In this document: piece by piece, positions 11,435-22,029 of the stretch
Layout: each line of letters begins with the position of its first letter
How positions within the stretch are numbered: the stretch's first letter is position 1
Assembly: GCF_019279795.1 (NCBI RefSeq)
Contig: NC_056725.1
Coordinates: 1,746,095,220 to 1,746,159,219 of the forward strand
Length of the DNA: 64,000 bases
Direction: 5' to 3'
From: Protopterus annectens
Taxonomy: Eukaryota > Chordata > Ceratodontiformes > Protopteridae
The notes under the pieces: model-generated
What the model saw: only the letters and a program-made list of their open reading frames with translations
Database searches by the model: none
Told to the model about the DNA's origin: nothing
Made by a program: the position numbers and the translations under genes

Positions 11435-11675
11435 CATTGCTAATGTCGAAACTGTCTCGCTATGTAAAACACAGTCAACATAGCAAATCAATACAAAACA
11501 GCAATGGAGAGCTCGATGTCCCCGTTGCTGTGTTGTACAACCTGTCCCGCTATGTTAAATGTGTGTAGCAGAGCGAGACTGCCCCAAAGTAAGCAACGGA
11601 CATCTCCGTGGCTCAGTTAAAGCTGTCACGCTATGTTAAACCCATGTAACATAGCGAGACAGGTTATAAATACCG
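11435..11675. repeat. Cluster of inverted 'CTGTCTCGCTATGTTAAA' motifs
   Basis: Three + strand copies of a motif close to CTGTCTCGCTATGTTAAA lie near 11,452, 11,540 and 11,622. Two inverted copies (close to CATAGCGAGACAGG) lie near 11,566 and 11,652. The last pair is separated by only about 10 bases and would form a strong hairpin. Flanking text (gacatc.. gttgct ..) also repeats between the copies. Function is unknown. Confidence 0.6.
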
Positions 11676-12714
11676 AGGTATACTAATGGAAATAGGTCCG
11701 GGTGACCGGACCATGTGCCATTACTATAACCCGATCTACAACGGGCACGCTGGCCAATCAGCGTGCACGGTTAGGAATAATGGGGGGGTTATGGTATAAT
11801 AGACATGGACAAACCGTGCCCATGTGCCTCGTCTGACATTCGTACACAGTCAGGGCAGTCCTGTACACTAGGCGGACAAGACCAAACCCAGAGCACCACA
11901 GGAACACCCTGACAATCAAAGACCTGTATGCGTTGGGGCTATAAGCCCCTGTGATCTGAATATCCCTGCGGTCACGCCATATGCATCCTGGGTCAAGAGC
12001 AGTAGGGAATAGGGAATGTGTAACATGTAGTACCGCACTTTTCCCAGCAGGAGAATGGATGCCTGTGACGTAAGTGAGTGCGGGGGGGATATGTTAATGT
12101 AGCTATGTACCATGGGTATGCATATAAATGAGACAGAACAGCAAACGTGTAGTGGTCACAGCAACCGGCCAACATGAATGCAGTCCCATTTGAATTATGA
12201 CTATAGAACATATAAATGTGAATGTGTAAGTAATGCATCTGTGCCGCAAAGACAGTTACATGTGTAAAGGTGAAAGTGTGTTCCGCACATGTCCATTAAC
12301 CGGATCAGAGATATGTTACTGGAACAGTCACAACTAATACAGGCCACGTAATCACACAGACTCAGTAAACATATGTAACCCAGAATACGGATATGCATGT
12401 GCGCCTGCACGTAACCCACAATTAGGAAATGCAAGTGCGCCTGTGCGTGTGTGATCCGCTCACAGCAGGGTAAGTTAATGCTGTGTCCTCCACGTTAGTT
12501 ATACATGTCTCAAAACTGTCAGCCTCTGAAAGTATGGAACCGGACAATGCCATGCAAAGTACTGGTACAAATAGTGAGAAACACATGATATGTGATAAGA
12601 CAAACATAGAATGTGGATAGAATAACGGTGTGTTAGTAGCAGGGATTGAGGAAGGGTATGCATCTGTAACCCGACCTACTTGTCAGAAGGTGCCACCGTA
12701 CGTTTATGTAAGTT
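11676..12714. other. Harbinger interior, no recognisable gene
   Basis: CA/TG-rich non-coding DNA continues. A short C/G-rich element (near 11,730-11,790) and common CATG words are all I can see. No ORF shows protein-family motifs. Confidence 0.5.
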
Positions 12715-12975
12715 TTATGTTGGTTTACATTTGTTGACCGGGCTAGGCTAGCTGGATATATGTCCAGTGTCAGTAGAGGCCTGGGGAGAAATGCTCCACA
12801 CACAATAATAGCACAACATACCAAAGTAGTCATATATGTAAACAAAATGAACAACAATAGAAAGTGTCCAAAAAGGACTGGTTACATAAAGATTCCAGAA
12901 GACAAAGAAAAATATAGTCGGTGGAAGCACGTCATAATTATAGAATCAAGTCTCTATAGAATCAAGTAAGTCTCA
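12715..12975 (-). mobile_element. L2-like LINE 3' end fragment (possible)
   Basis: The stretch 'ttacatttgttgaccggg ... gaggcctggggagaaatgctccaca' (12,723-12,800) resembles the 3' UTR of the minus-strand L2-like copy at about 4385-4465 ('ttacatttgtttactgag ... gaggcccgaggagaaaagctccaca'). It could be a 3' fragment of that LINE or a SINE sharing its tail. It is nested in the Harbinger interior. Confidence 0.45.
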
Positions 12976-13947
12976 CATGAAATGCCAGCAAATTGCCAGA
13001 TAGACACAGGTCAATGTAACACACACCTAAGATAAAGGGCCAACCATCCGTACACTCTGCTAGAACCTGTACAGTGGAAAGGTATAGTATGGTTATAGAT
13101 GTGTGTACACAGGTAATCCACAGACAGTAACAAAGCAAGGTATGAAACGAGGGGTTCACATGTATATATGTACACACAACAGACCTACGTCCCGTATATA
13201 TGACACATGGATATAAATATGCCAAGTAATAGATAATATGGGTAGTCAAACTGACATCCATGAACGGGGAACATACAGCAGCAGTCAAAACCACTGGCCA
13301 GAAGGTGACAGTCCAGCAAGTTCTACACTTTACACATGCACACTGGTGTCCATTGTAGGACTCCAAAAATTGCTCCATTCGCAACCCCTGCTGCGATTGA
13401 CGCAAAAGAAGTGACAGCCGCAACTCTGAATAGCTATACATGCACTAAAAGCTTGTTCAAGGTTGATGACACATGTGTCCATGAAATGCAGGACATATGG
13501 ACAGATATCCCCAGAGTGGCGAGTCCATAGAAGTGCGTCCACATCCCAGTACCGCACACATTAACCATGTGTAATGTGTACCATCGAGGGTTGCAGGCAT
13601 GGGAACCTGGGTATGCAGAAATGGGCCTAGGTGTTGTTTGGCAGAGAATCCGTAGGCCCGCTCCGTGGGAGGGATGTGGGTATAGCACATGCCTTAATCC
13701 CCAGTAATGGTGCAAAGCATCCACCGGATAATGCGGAAAGCAGGTGTGAAATATGTACAGCCCTATATCAGTGTCCTGTAGGCGATTCCCATGGATGGAC
13801 ATGCGTACAACCAAGATGGCACCCATAACTGGAAATCTGTCGGAACAACACAGCTGCAGTAAGGCATAGCACAGGAAATACAGATAGGGACTACATTACA
13901 AATACCCCATACAAAGTCAGACCATTGTGCGAATACTGGCGTACATA
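12976..13947. other. Harbinger interior, no recognisable gene
   Basis: CA/TG-rich sequence with no domain-bearing ORF and no strong repeat. Confidence 0.45.
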
Positions 13948-14279
13948 GCTCTCAACCTTCCATCACCAAAATGAGGAACACTCGCCTTCATAATGTGGAA
14001 CAAATGGGCAAAATGTGGAACACATACTAATGGCTTACTAACAACTTCAACTAGGAAGGTCATAGGATGGTTAAAATATGCTGTTTTCACTTATAAAGAA
14101 GATCCTTTAATGAATTAATATGATTAATGTCAATTTACCATGGATTTCACCTAAAACATTCCTAACACTGAATGTGTAACAGACCCATTCAATGTGGAAC
14201 TTTGAGGAATTTCGAGGAGCATGACCCTTTTAAGACCCCAAATGAGGTACGTCCCTCATAACGAGGTACACTTGAGAGG
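13948..14279. mobile_element. Possible nested MITE with TA target (332 bp)
   Basis: An AT-rich block with composition unlike its surroundings is bracketed by TA dinucleotides (13,946-13,947 and 14,280-14,281). Its ends are loosely inverted: GCTCTCAACC at the left and CCTCTCAAGT read inward from the right. The words 'aatgtggaac' and 'aatgagg' repeat inside it. The TIR match is short, so a Tc1/mariner-type MITE is only a suggestion. Confidence 0.35.
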
Positions 14280-14281
14280 TA

Positions 14282-15859
14282 TGCTGGCGTAGCCATGAAT
14301 ACGGATGTTATGAGTGTCACTAATCATGCAATGGAAATAGCGCCCCCTATCACCCACTGCACAGTCCAGAATGCCTAGGCAGCAATCAGCTAGGAAGGCA
14401 CAGCACTATGCGAAATGTAACAAGGGCAATGGCCAAACGTCAGGGCATGTACACATAATGACAACAGGTCATTGTATGAAGGGGCTACCTGTCCAGAATA
14501 CATGTACTGAACCGGTGATACTAGGCGGACAGGTGGGAAGAAAGACAGCAGGACAAATGTGCAAACATGTATATGTCCTACCCCGGTAATTGTGAATGAC
14601 AGCGTATGCCCTTGAAGGTCAATGTGGAAGGTAATCAGACACAAAGGTGAAGTGTCCCCAGGGTGCCATGAAGTGTCAAAATAACAATTACCAGGCCCCA
14701 TAGTCACGTGAGCCCGCCACTGACGGAAGCGCAAATACAGCACACATATGGTACAGGAAAGAACAAGTAGTGTGGATAAGCAGATGTAGACCTGTGTGAG
14801 GAATACAACTGTCTGCGTGGGTGTGCCGTGCAAATACAAAGTAATGTCATGTGGTCTGTCATGCCGCCACACACTGTGTGTGTATTGTAGTCAGACAGTA
14901 GGTATGTTGTATTAGACACATACCCTGCAACTGCACAGATGTACGCAGACTGTGTAGAAGTCTGCCTCATATGTTCGCTGTGTTCCACGTAACAGTAACA
15001 GTCCGGCACCCTCATGATAACTGACGACAGGAAACAATGACAAACATGCGAGGAAGACACCAAATCAGACAGAAATGCCATACGCATGCATAACATATCA
15101 CTGTGCCCACTATCAATGTTTCTAAGAGCAACATGACATGACTGGCCCCGAGTGTCCCACTATCACATAAGGCCGTGTCCAGATATACGCTCCCTGAGGT
15201 GGAGTGTTATGAACAGACACAGATACATGTGTGTGGAAACACTAGTATCCACTGCAAGATGATGGAATGTGCTGCTGTAGGAGGGTAGTACTGTCCGCAG
15301 GTATGTGCTGAAATGCACATGAAACAGCTGTCTACATGGATCACCCATAGTGGCAACACCTGCACAGATGATTATAGTGGGACATACACACGACCATGCA
15401 CACAGCTCAGATAGACATACACATACCATAAACAGGCAATGATACACAAGGTCTATGGCATGTACGAGTACAGTGACAGTACAGCAAGGATAGCTGTCTG
15501 CCAAGATATACAGCAGATGTCTCTAGGGCGTGCAACACCTCCCGGAACACGGACGTTGCATGGACAAAGTTTGGATATGCATCGTACCACATTTCTATGT
15601 GTCAGCCGTGCAAATATGCGATACATGGGACAGACAGCTGTCCATGCAAGAGCAGCGCTATGGGCATAACATATGTATGTAGATATACATCAAGAGATAC
15701 AGACAGACACATGTGGCAAGGCAGGTAGTGGAACCTACACATCACTACCCTATCACACCACAGCAGGACGCACGTGGAGAACACGCTACGGAGGTCGCTA
15801 ACCACAGCAAGCACACAGGCAGTCTACTAGCTGCGTCTCAACATCCGCAAACACAGAGA
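14282..15859. other. Harbinger interior, no recognisable gene
   Basis: A/C-rich, CATG-rich DNA. Several minus-strand frames of 100-160 codons are open, but their translations are low-complexity mixtures of Cys, His, Thr and Tyr with no motif. I do not call them genes. Confidence 0.5.
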
Positions 15860-15931
15860 TGTCAGCAGGATATATGTGTGCTGCGGAGCGTCTAAAACCA
15901 TAACCTACGAACCCATGCGGCTGGGAGCATA

Positions 15932-15978
<47 letters not shown>

Positions 15979-16648
15979 CTGGCAGGCATGGGAATTGACC
16001 TTACCCCTACCTACCCAACCGCACGACAGTATGACACAGGTACGGAACGCGCTACTCGGAGCACTGAACACAGCACTGTCAGAGGCATACGTCTAGGTGG
16101 GTGACATCATCCGCAAAGGAATAGATGCCGATAGCAAATGTATGTGTTGTGAAGCGTCTAAAAGTATTACTATCTCCAGAGACAGCTGGAAACACACACA
16201 CCACAAACAGGGAAGGGCCGGGAGGTGAACCTACGCCTACCTATATGAACACACTACAGCATGATGCATTTACAGAACGCGCTACCGAGATTACTGAGCA
16301 CAGCACTGTCAGAGGCATACTTCTAGGTGGGTGACATCATCCGTAAAGGAATAGACGCTGATAGCCAAGGTATGTGTTGTGAAGCATCTAAAAGCATTAC
16401 TATCTCCAGAGGCAGCTGGAAACATACACACACACACGGGGAAGGTCTGGGAGTTGAACCTACACCTACCTACATGAACACACTACAGCATGATGCATTT
16501 ATAGAACGCGCTACCGAGATTACTGAGCACAGCACTGTCAGAGGCATACTTCTAGGCGGGTGACATCATCCGTAAAGGAATAGATGCTGATAGCCAAGGT
16601 ATGTGTTGTGAAGCGTCTAAAAGCATTACTATCTCCAGAGGCAGCTGG

Positions 16649-16707
<59 letters not shown>

Positions 16708-16922
16708 GAAGGGCCAGGAGTTGAACCTACGCCTACCTACATGAACACACTACAGCATGATGCATTTACAGAACGCGCTACTGAGATTACTGAGCAGAGC
16801 ACTGTCAGAGGCATACTTCTAGGCGGGTGACATCATCCATAAAGGAATAGACGCTGATAGCCAAGGTATGTGTTGTGAAGTGTCTAAAAGCATTACTATC
16901 TCCAGAGGCAGCTGGAAACACG

Positions 16923-16968
<46 letters not shown>

Positions 16969-17810
16969 GGGAAGGATCGGGAGTTGAACCTACGCCTACC
17001 TACATGAACACACTACAGCATGATGCATTTACAGAACACGCTACTGAGATTACTGAGCACAGCACTGTCAGAGGCATACTTCTAGGCGGGTGACATCATC
17101 CGTAAAGGAATAGGCGCTGATAGCCAAGGTATGTGTTGTGAAGCGTCTAAAAGCATTACTATCTCCAGAGGCAGCTGGAAACACACACACACACACACAC
17201 ACACACAGGGAAGGGCCAGGAGTTGAACCTATGCCTACCTACATGAACACACTACAGCATGATGCATTTACAGAATGCGCTACCGAGATTACTGAGCACA
17301 GCACTGTCAGAGGCATACTTCTAGGCGGGTGACATCATCCGTAAAGGAATAGACGCTGATAGCCAAGGTATGTGTTGTGAAGCGTCTAAAAGCATTACTA
17401 TCTCCAGAGGCAGCTGGAAACACACACACACGGGGAAGGGCCGGGAGTTGAACCTACGCCTACCTACATGAACACACTACAGCATGATGCATTTACAGAA
17501 TGCTCTACAGAGATTACTGAGCACAGCACTGTCAGAGGCATACTTCTAGGCGGGTGACATCATCCGTAAAGGAATAGACGCTGATAGCCAAGGTATGTGT
17601 TGTGAAGCATCTAAAAGCATTACTATCTCCAGAGGCAGCTGGAAACACACACACCACACACACACACATGGGGAAGGGCCAGGAGTTGAACCTACGCCTA
17701 CCTACATGAACACACTACAGCATGATGCATTTACAGAACGCGCTACCGAGATTACTGAGCACAGCACTGTCAAGAGGCATACTCCTAGGTGGGTGATATC
17801 ATCTGCAGAG
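15860..17810 (-). repeat. Satellite array, about 230-bp units with tRNA-like motif and (CA)n
   Basis: About eight head-to-tail units are present. The landmark GTGACATCATCCG starts at 16101, 16331, 16560, 16827, 17090, 17329 and 17554, with a variant at 17793, giving steps of 225-267 bp. Most of the length difference comes from an internal (CA)n tract. The first unit (15,860-16,100) is divergent. On the minus strand each unit contains TGCTCAGT..GGTAGCGCG followed about 45 bp later by GGTTCAACTCC, which resemble the A and B boxes of a tRNA promoter. The array may therefore derive from a tRNA-type SINE that became a satellite. Unit-to-unit identity looks high except in the CA tract. Confidence 0.8.
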
Positions 17811-18099
17811 GCAAGGCAGCCAATAGGGAATGAAGACAGAGTGCGCAGTCACACAGCATGTTACTATCCCAAGGTGGGCGTACAGTAACACGGCAGTGCT
17901 GCCCTCGGGAATACTAACTACGGAGCACAACATCACGACATGGATACGGGATGCACCACAGACAGTACACCCTATGAGAGATCAACTGGCGTGCATGATG
18001 TAGGCAGCCATTGTGGCATAGCAACTACATATAACTCACCTGGACGGCCACCATGGCTATGCAGGATGTCATTGGCCAAGGCTACACGCCTAGTATCAT

Positions 18100-18910
18100 A
18101 CGTCGGTGCCAACTGTACTGTGTCCTCACGCCTGGCGTACTGGGCATGCCCACACCCCTAGCGGTCACAAAGGGGAAACATACATGCACACGGGGTATAC
18201 TCACAGAAGGGCGCAGTGTGCACTGTACTGTGTGTTCATCTACACAACTGCTTACTGGGCATGCTCACACACTTAGCATTTGCAGAGTGCAGACATGCAT
18301 ACACATGGGGTTGAATCATTAAAGGGCAGAGTGTGGAACGTCGTGTGTGTCCACCTACACAACAGCAAACCAGGCATGCTCACACACTTGGCGGTTGCAA
18401 AGGGGGAACATACATGCACACGGGGTATAATCGCAGATGGGCGCGGTGTGCACTGTACTGTGTGTCCATCTACACAGCTGCTTACTGGGCATGCTCACAC
18501 ACTTAGCATTTGCAGAGTGCAGACATGCATACACATGGGGTTGAATCATGAAAGGGCAAGAGAGTGCAGACATGCATACACATGGGGTTGAATCATGAAA
18601 GGGCAGAGTGTGGAACGTTGTGTGTGTCAACCTACACAACAGCAAACCGGGCATGCTGACACACCTAGCGGTTGCAAAGAGGGAACATACATGCACACGG
18701 GGTATGATCACAGATGGGCGCAGTGTGCACTGTACTGTGTGTCCATCTACACAACTGCTTACCGGGCATGCTCACACACCTAGCATCTGCAAAGTGCAGA
18801 CATGCATACACATGGAGTGTGAGCAGGAAAGGGCAGAGTGTGGAACCTCATGTGTGTCCACCTACACAACAGCAAACCGGGCATGCTCACACATTTAGCA
18901 TGTGCTACGC
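18100..18910 (+). repeat. Second satellite array, about 230-bp dimeric units
   Basis: Two related subunits alternate: one around 'GTGCACTGTACTGTGTG..CTACACAACTGCTTAC' and one around 'GTGGAACGT.GTGTGTGTC..ACACAACAGCAAACC'. Each is followed by 'GGGCATGCTCACACAC'. The first landmark occurs near 18,218, 18,448 and 18,726. The second interval is longer because a 45-48 bp piece ('gtgcagacatgcatacacatgg...') is locally duplicated at about 18,510-18,600. A degenerate half-unit precedes the array from about 18,100. Confidence 0.75.
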
Positions 18911-20809
18911 GCCGTCCGGCATGCAGATGGAGTGTACACACCACAGGTCACTGTCAGGTAAACCCGTCCACACGCACAGGGTGGTCACACATGCAGTTAC
19001 TCGTACACACACAGATGACATCACAGGCATCACGGGTGCAGGTCAAACATGTACACACTGCAGTGAACACTGTAGCTGCCATGCCAGCACCATGTCATCG
19101 GTGCATCAGTATGCCTCACGGTCCAACAACAGCATGTGACATATGTCCACAGGTCTGTATAGCGGTGTACACCAGTCGTGCAGAGTACACATGTACTAAC
19201 AATGATCCCACATGTGTGATGTAGTCCGCCCATATCAGTATACATAGACAGGTCGGCTCCACACATACCACGGCCCTGACACAGCTATGACACATGACTG
19301 CTGCTGTACCAGAGTGAACCAATGTCCGGATATGTCATACATGTGATTGTCTGGCTGTGTGCATGGACTGCACACAGGACACATACAAAGCCTGTGATGT
19401 ACCACATGCATAACACTGGCGTACGCGGTGCTACACACATGAATGGAAGGTGGGCACATGTCTGTGGTATGCTCCCACTACAGGGTGTAGCGGTGTTGAC
19501 TGGGACACATACCCTTGTATTGTTCACCTGTGACAGCTGTGATACCATACCACAGTCCATGTTCTATGTATGTCAACACACATGTCAAAACGTTGCAATG
19601 CATACACACATGGCAACAGGGGACACATGTGACATGTGTACTGTGCATGGCGCAGCCATGCATGAGCAGTGGCCGATGTCCATAACATAGTTGCAACTCC
19701 CTACCACATGCGTACCCATCATGGGGGCCGTTATATGGTGGCATAGTAACAGCACGTATGGCGGTATGTGTGTACATCATGTGTTTAAACACCTGTCCAC
19801 ATGCATGTGTGCAGGTGGTGGCTCACAGGTGTGTCACACACCATCCTACCCTGCCATGTGCATACAGTATGCTATGTCGCTGTTACATGACAGTGCTGCC
19901 ATAATGCATACCCATCGGTCAGGTGTCATCGACTGTATGTCACATGGCTACTGTAACACCTACCACCTCCCAAGTGCATATATCGGCACATCTGCCACAT
20001 ACAGTGTTGGTACGCATAATGCACTACATACTGCTGCACGCCTGCACATGTCTCATATGGTGGGTGTGGCATTCCCAGCACCGACATGTGTGCAGGAATG
20101 TGTGCCCATGTATGCCACATATCGGGGGACTATGTCCCACGTGCCACACATCCCTGTACACCATAGTAGAGATCTGTACATACCTCAGTGTGGGGTGCAT
20201 GGATGTGGATGGTGCAGTACATGCAACACATCGTCTCTCCGTGTATACATGTGTGGTCACCACCATGTGTGTGTGTCAACATGTTTGTATGTCTGCTGCC
20301 TGGTGTGAGGGTGTATGCAGATATACTGTTGTGAACGGACACTAACCACACAGGGTGACCATCCTGTACTGGTGCTGCATTGCACAACCCTGTCGATGCC
20401 ATAGGTGTGAGCCATACTGGCCAACTGTGCAAGTCCGCCCCCTGTGACATGGCATTTGGGTGCATTGTATTGTGAGGGTGCTGACCACACAGGCAGGTGT
20501 CCCCATCTGCACACTATGGGGTGTGCGCCATAGTGGTGTACACCCCGCGATTGCAGCCGTATTCCTGTACTGGTACAGCATCCTACTGCTGCACAGCGTG
20601 CACCACAGCTGACAGGTGACACCTGAGGTCAGTGGGCAGCACGCTGTGTACGACACCTGCACAATGTCACCATACCTGTACTGTGTCCTGCCATGTATGT
20701 GATGTCTCTGTCCACTGTAGCCTGTGGCACCGACCACAGGCGTCAGGTGCAGTATATGTGTGGACATGTGTGTCATGTACTGTGTAAACAACGTTAAACT
20801 ATGTCTGGC
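18911..20809. other. Harbinger interior, no recognisable gene
   Basis: This is the densest CA/TG and ACATGT stretch. Overlapping open frames on both strands (up to about 205 codons near 19,691-20,308) reflect the scarcity of stop codons in such sequence; translations are full of Cys, His, Met and Thr and carry no motif. Confidence 0.5.
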
Positions 20810-21039
20810 TCCGTACATTCTGCTCTTCATGTTTTCCCTTAGAACTTCTCTACTTGCAATCTAAACTGTCTATTCTCTATCACAAAAGCTCAGCACTTGC
20901 TCCTAAAGCATTCTTACATAGGTAAAGTACATATATACTAAACAAAGTACTACATTAGCCTAGAATCCCCTTGAGTACCCATTTCCCTATAGGTCCCTTC
21001 TGACTCAGTTACACAGCAAACGCTTTCACGTTTTCTAGC

Positions 21040-21874
21040 ATGTCGAAGGGTCAATTGCTAGCGTCCTCTCCTGTTCAGCTGGTGAATCTGGGCATCCTGA
21101 GGCAATGTTACAATTGCCTCATGTACACAGACAACCCACACCTTCCCCAACAAAACACAAATACATGTGAGAGATGCAACTATATAGCCAAACTGGAGGC
21201 TGAGCTCTCTCAACTCAGGACCGGCAAGACCAGACAGGAGGAGAAGGACACCACGCACACCACAAACCCAGTTTCACATAGAACTATCACAACTGCAAAA
21301 CAAACACATAAACACACAAAGACATACTCGGAGGCACTGTTCAAACATATACCAAAACTACAGAGGCATCCAAAGCAGACACCCAAGCAACTGCCTCCTC
21401 AAGACATAGGACATGCAACACATAGTTCTCAAAGTCAGTGTGCTAAACAGTCACAGCCCTTAAGGCCACACACAATGCCAGACACACTTGTTATAGGTGA
21501 CGCCATAGTCAGACACACTGACGTCCCACCCACCAGACTGAACAAGGAAATGATCACAGTAGGCTGCCTGTCGGGCGCTAGAATCCGCCACATAACACAA
21601 GCACTCAGGTCACTCCAGCATGTACAAGTATGACGCAGTCATTGTCCATGCCGGTGTGAACGACCTGAGACATACCTCCCTGGACTACATGAAAAGAGAC
21701 ATAGAGGGGCTCTCAGGTTATGTAGCCCAGGCCGGTATGACCCTGACCCTGAGCAGTATCCTACGCTCACCAAGAATGATGCCACAATACAGAGTCAGAA
21801 TGATCAGCTTTAATAATTGCCTTAATTACCGGTGTCAGTCTAAGGGGGGTCCAATGTCTGTTTGCCTGGGATGA
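21040..21874 (+). pseudogene. CR1-like ORF1 with SGNH/esterase-like domain, frameshifted
   Basis: ORF1 proteins of several CR1-group LINEs carry an esterase-like SGNH domain whose role in retrotransposition is not settled. Here the start context is 'MSKGQLLASSPVQL'. A small Cys cluster (CYNCL, CERCNYI) and a short heptad-like segment (KLEAELSQL) follow, then a Gln/Thr/Lys-rich linker. The SGNH domain begins at 'DTLVIGDAIVRHTDVP': block I reads GDA where the usual nucleophile motif is GDS. After a frameshift near 21,625 the domain continues with 'VIVHAGVNDLRHTS' (block III, GxND intact). The next frame stop is at 21,874. The altered GDS and the frameshift mark it as dead. Confidence 0.7.
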
Positions 21875-22029
21875 CATGCTTGACAAGCCACGCTGCTTCG
21901 CAGGGGACGGCTTTCACCTGTCACCCCTGGGCTTCCGGATATTGGCAAAGGCTCCTGCCACCCCCATAGTGCCTTTTTCCGGCAAGGCTCAAATGATAAA
22001 CCTACCGCCCTAGAAAACAAACCTGGAAA

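Noticed and set aside
15860-17810. CRISPR-like array
   Set aside because: Regular spacing was noticed, but the units are about 230 bp and nearly uniform along their length with no variable spacers, and the DNA is eukaryotic. It is a satellite.
16125-17888. Series of similar 60-97 codon frames (TPTYMNTLQHDAF...) in the satellite
   Set aside because: They recur only because the satellite unit repeats in frame here; the frames are interrupted by the CA tracts and carry no start or domain logic.
19691-20308. 205-codon open frame on the + strand in the giant element
   Set aside because: The translation is dominated by Cys, His, Met and Thr, overlaps equally long frames on the other strand and has no motif. 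It follows from the CATG/TGT-rich, stop-poor composition.
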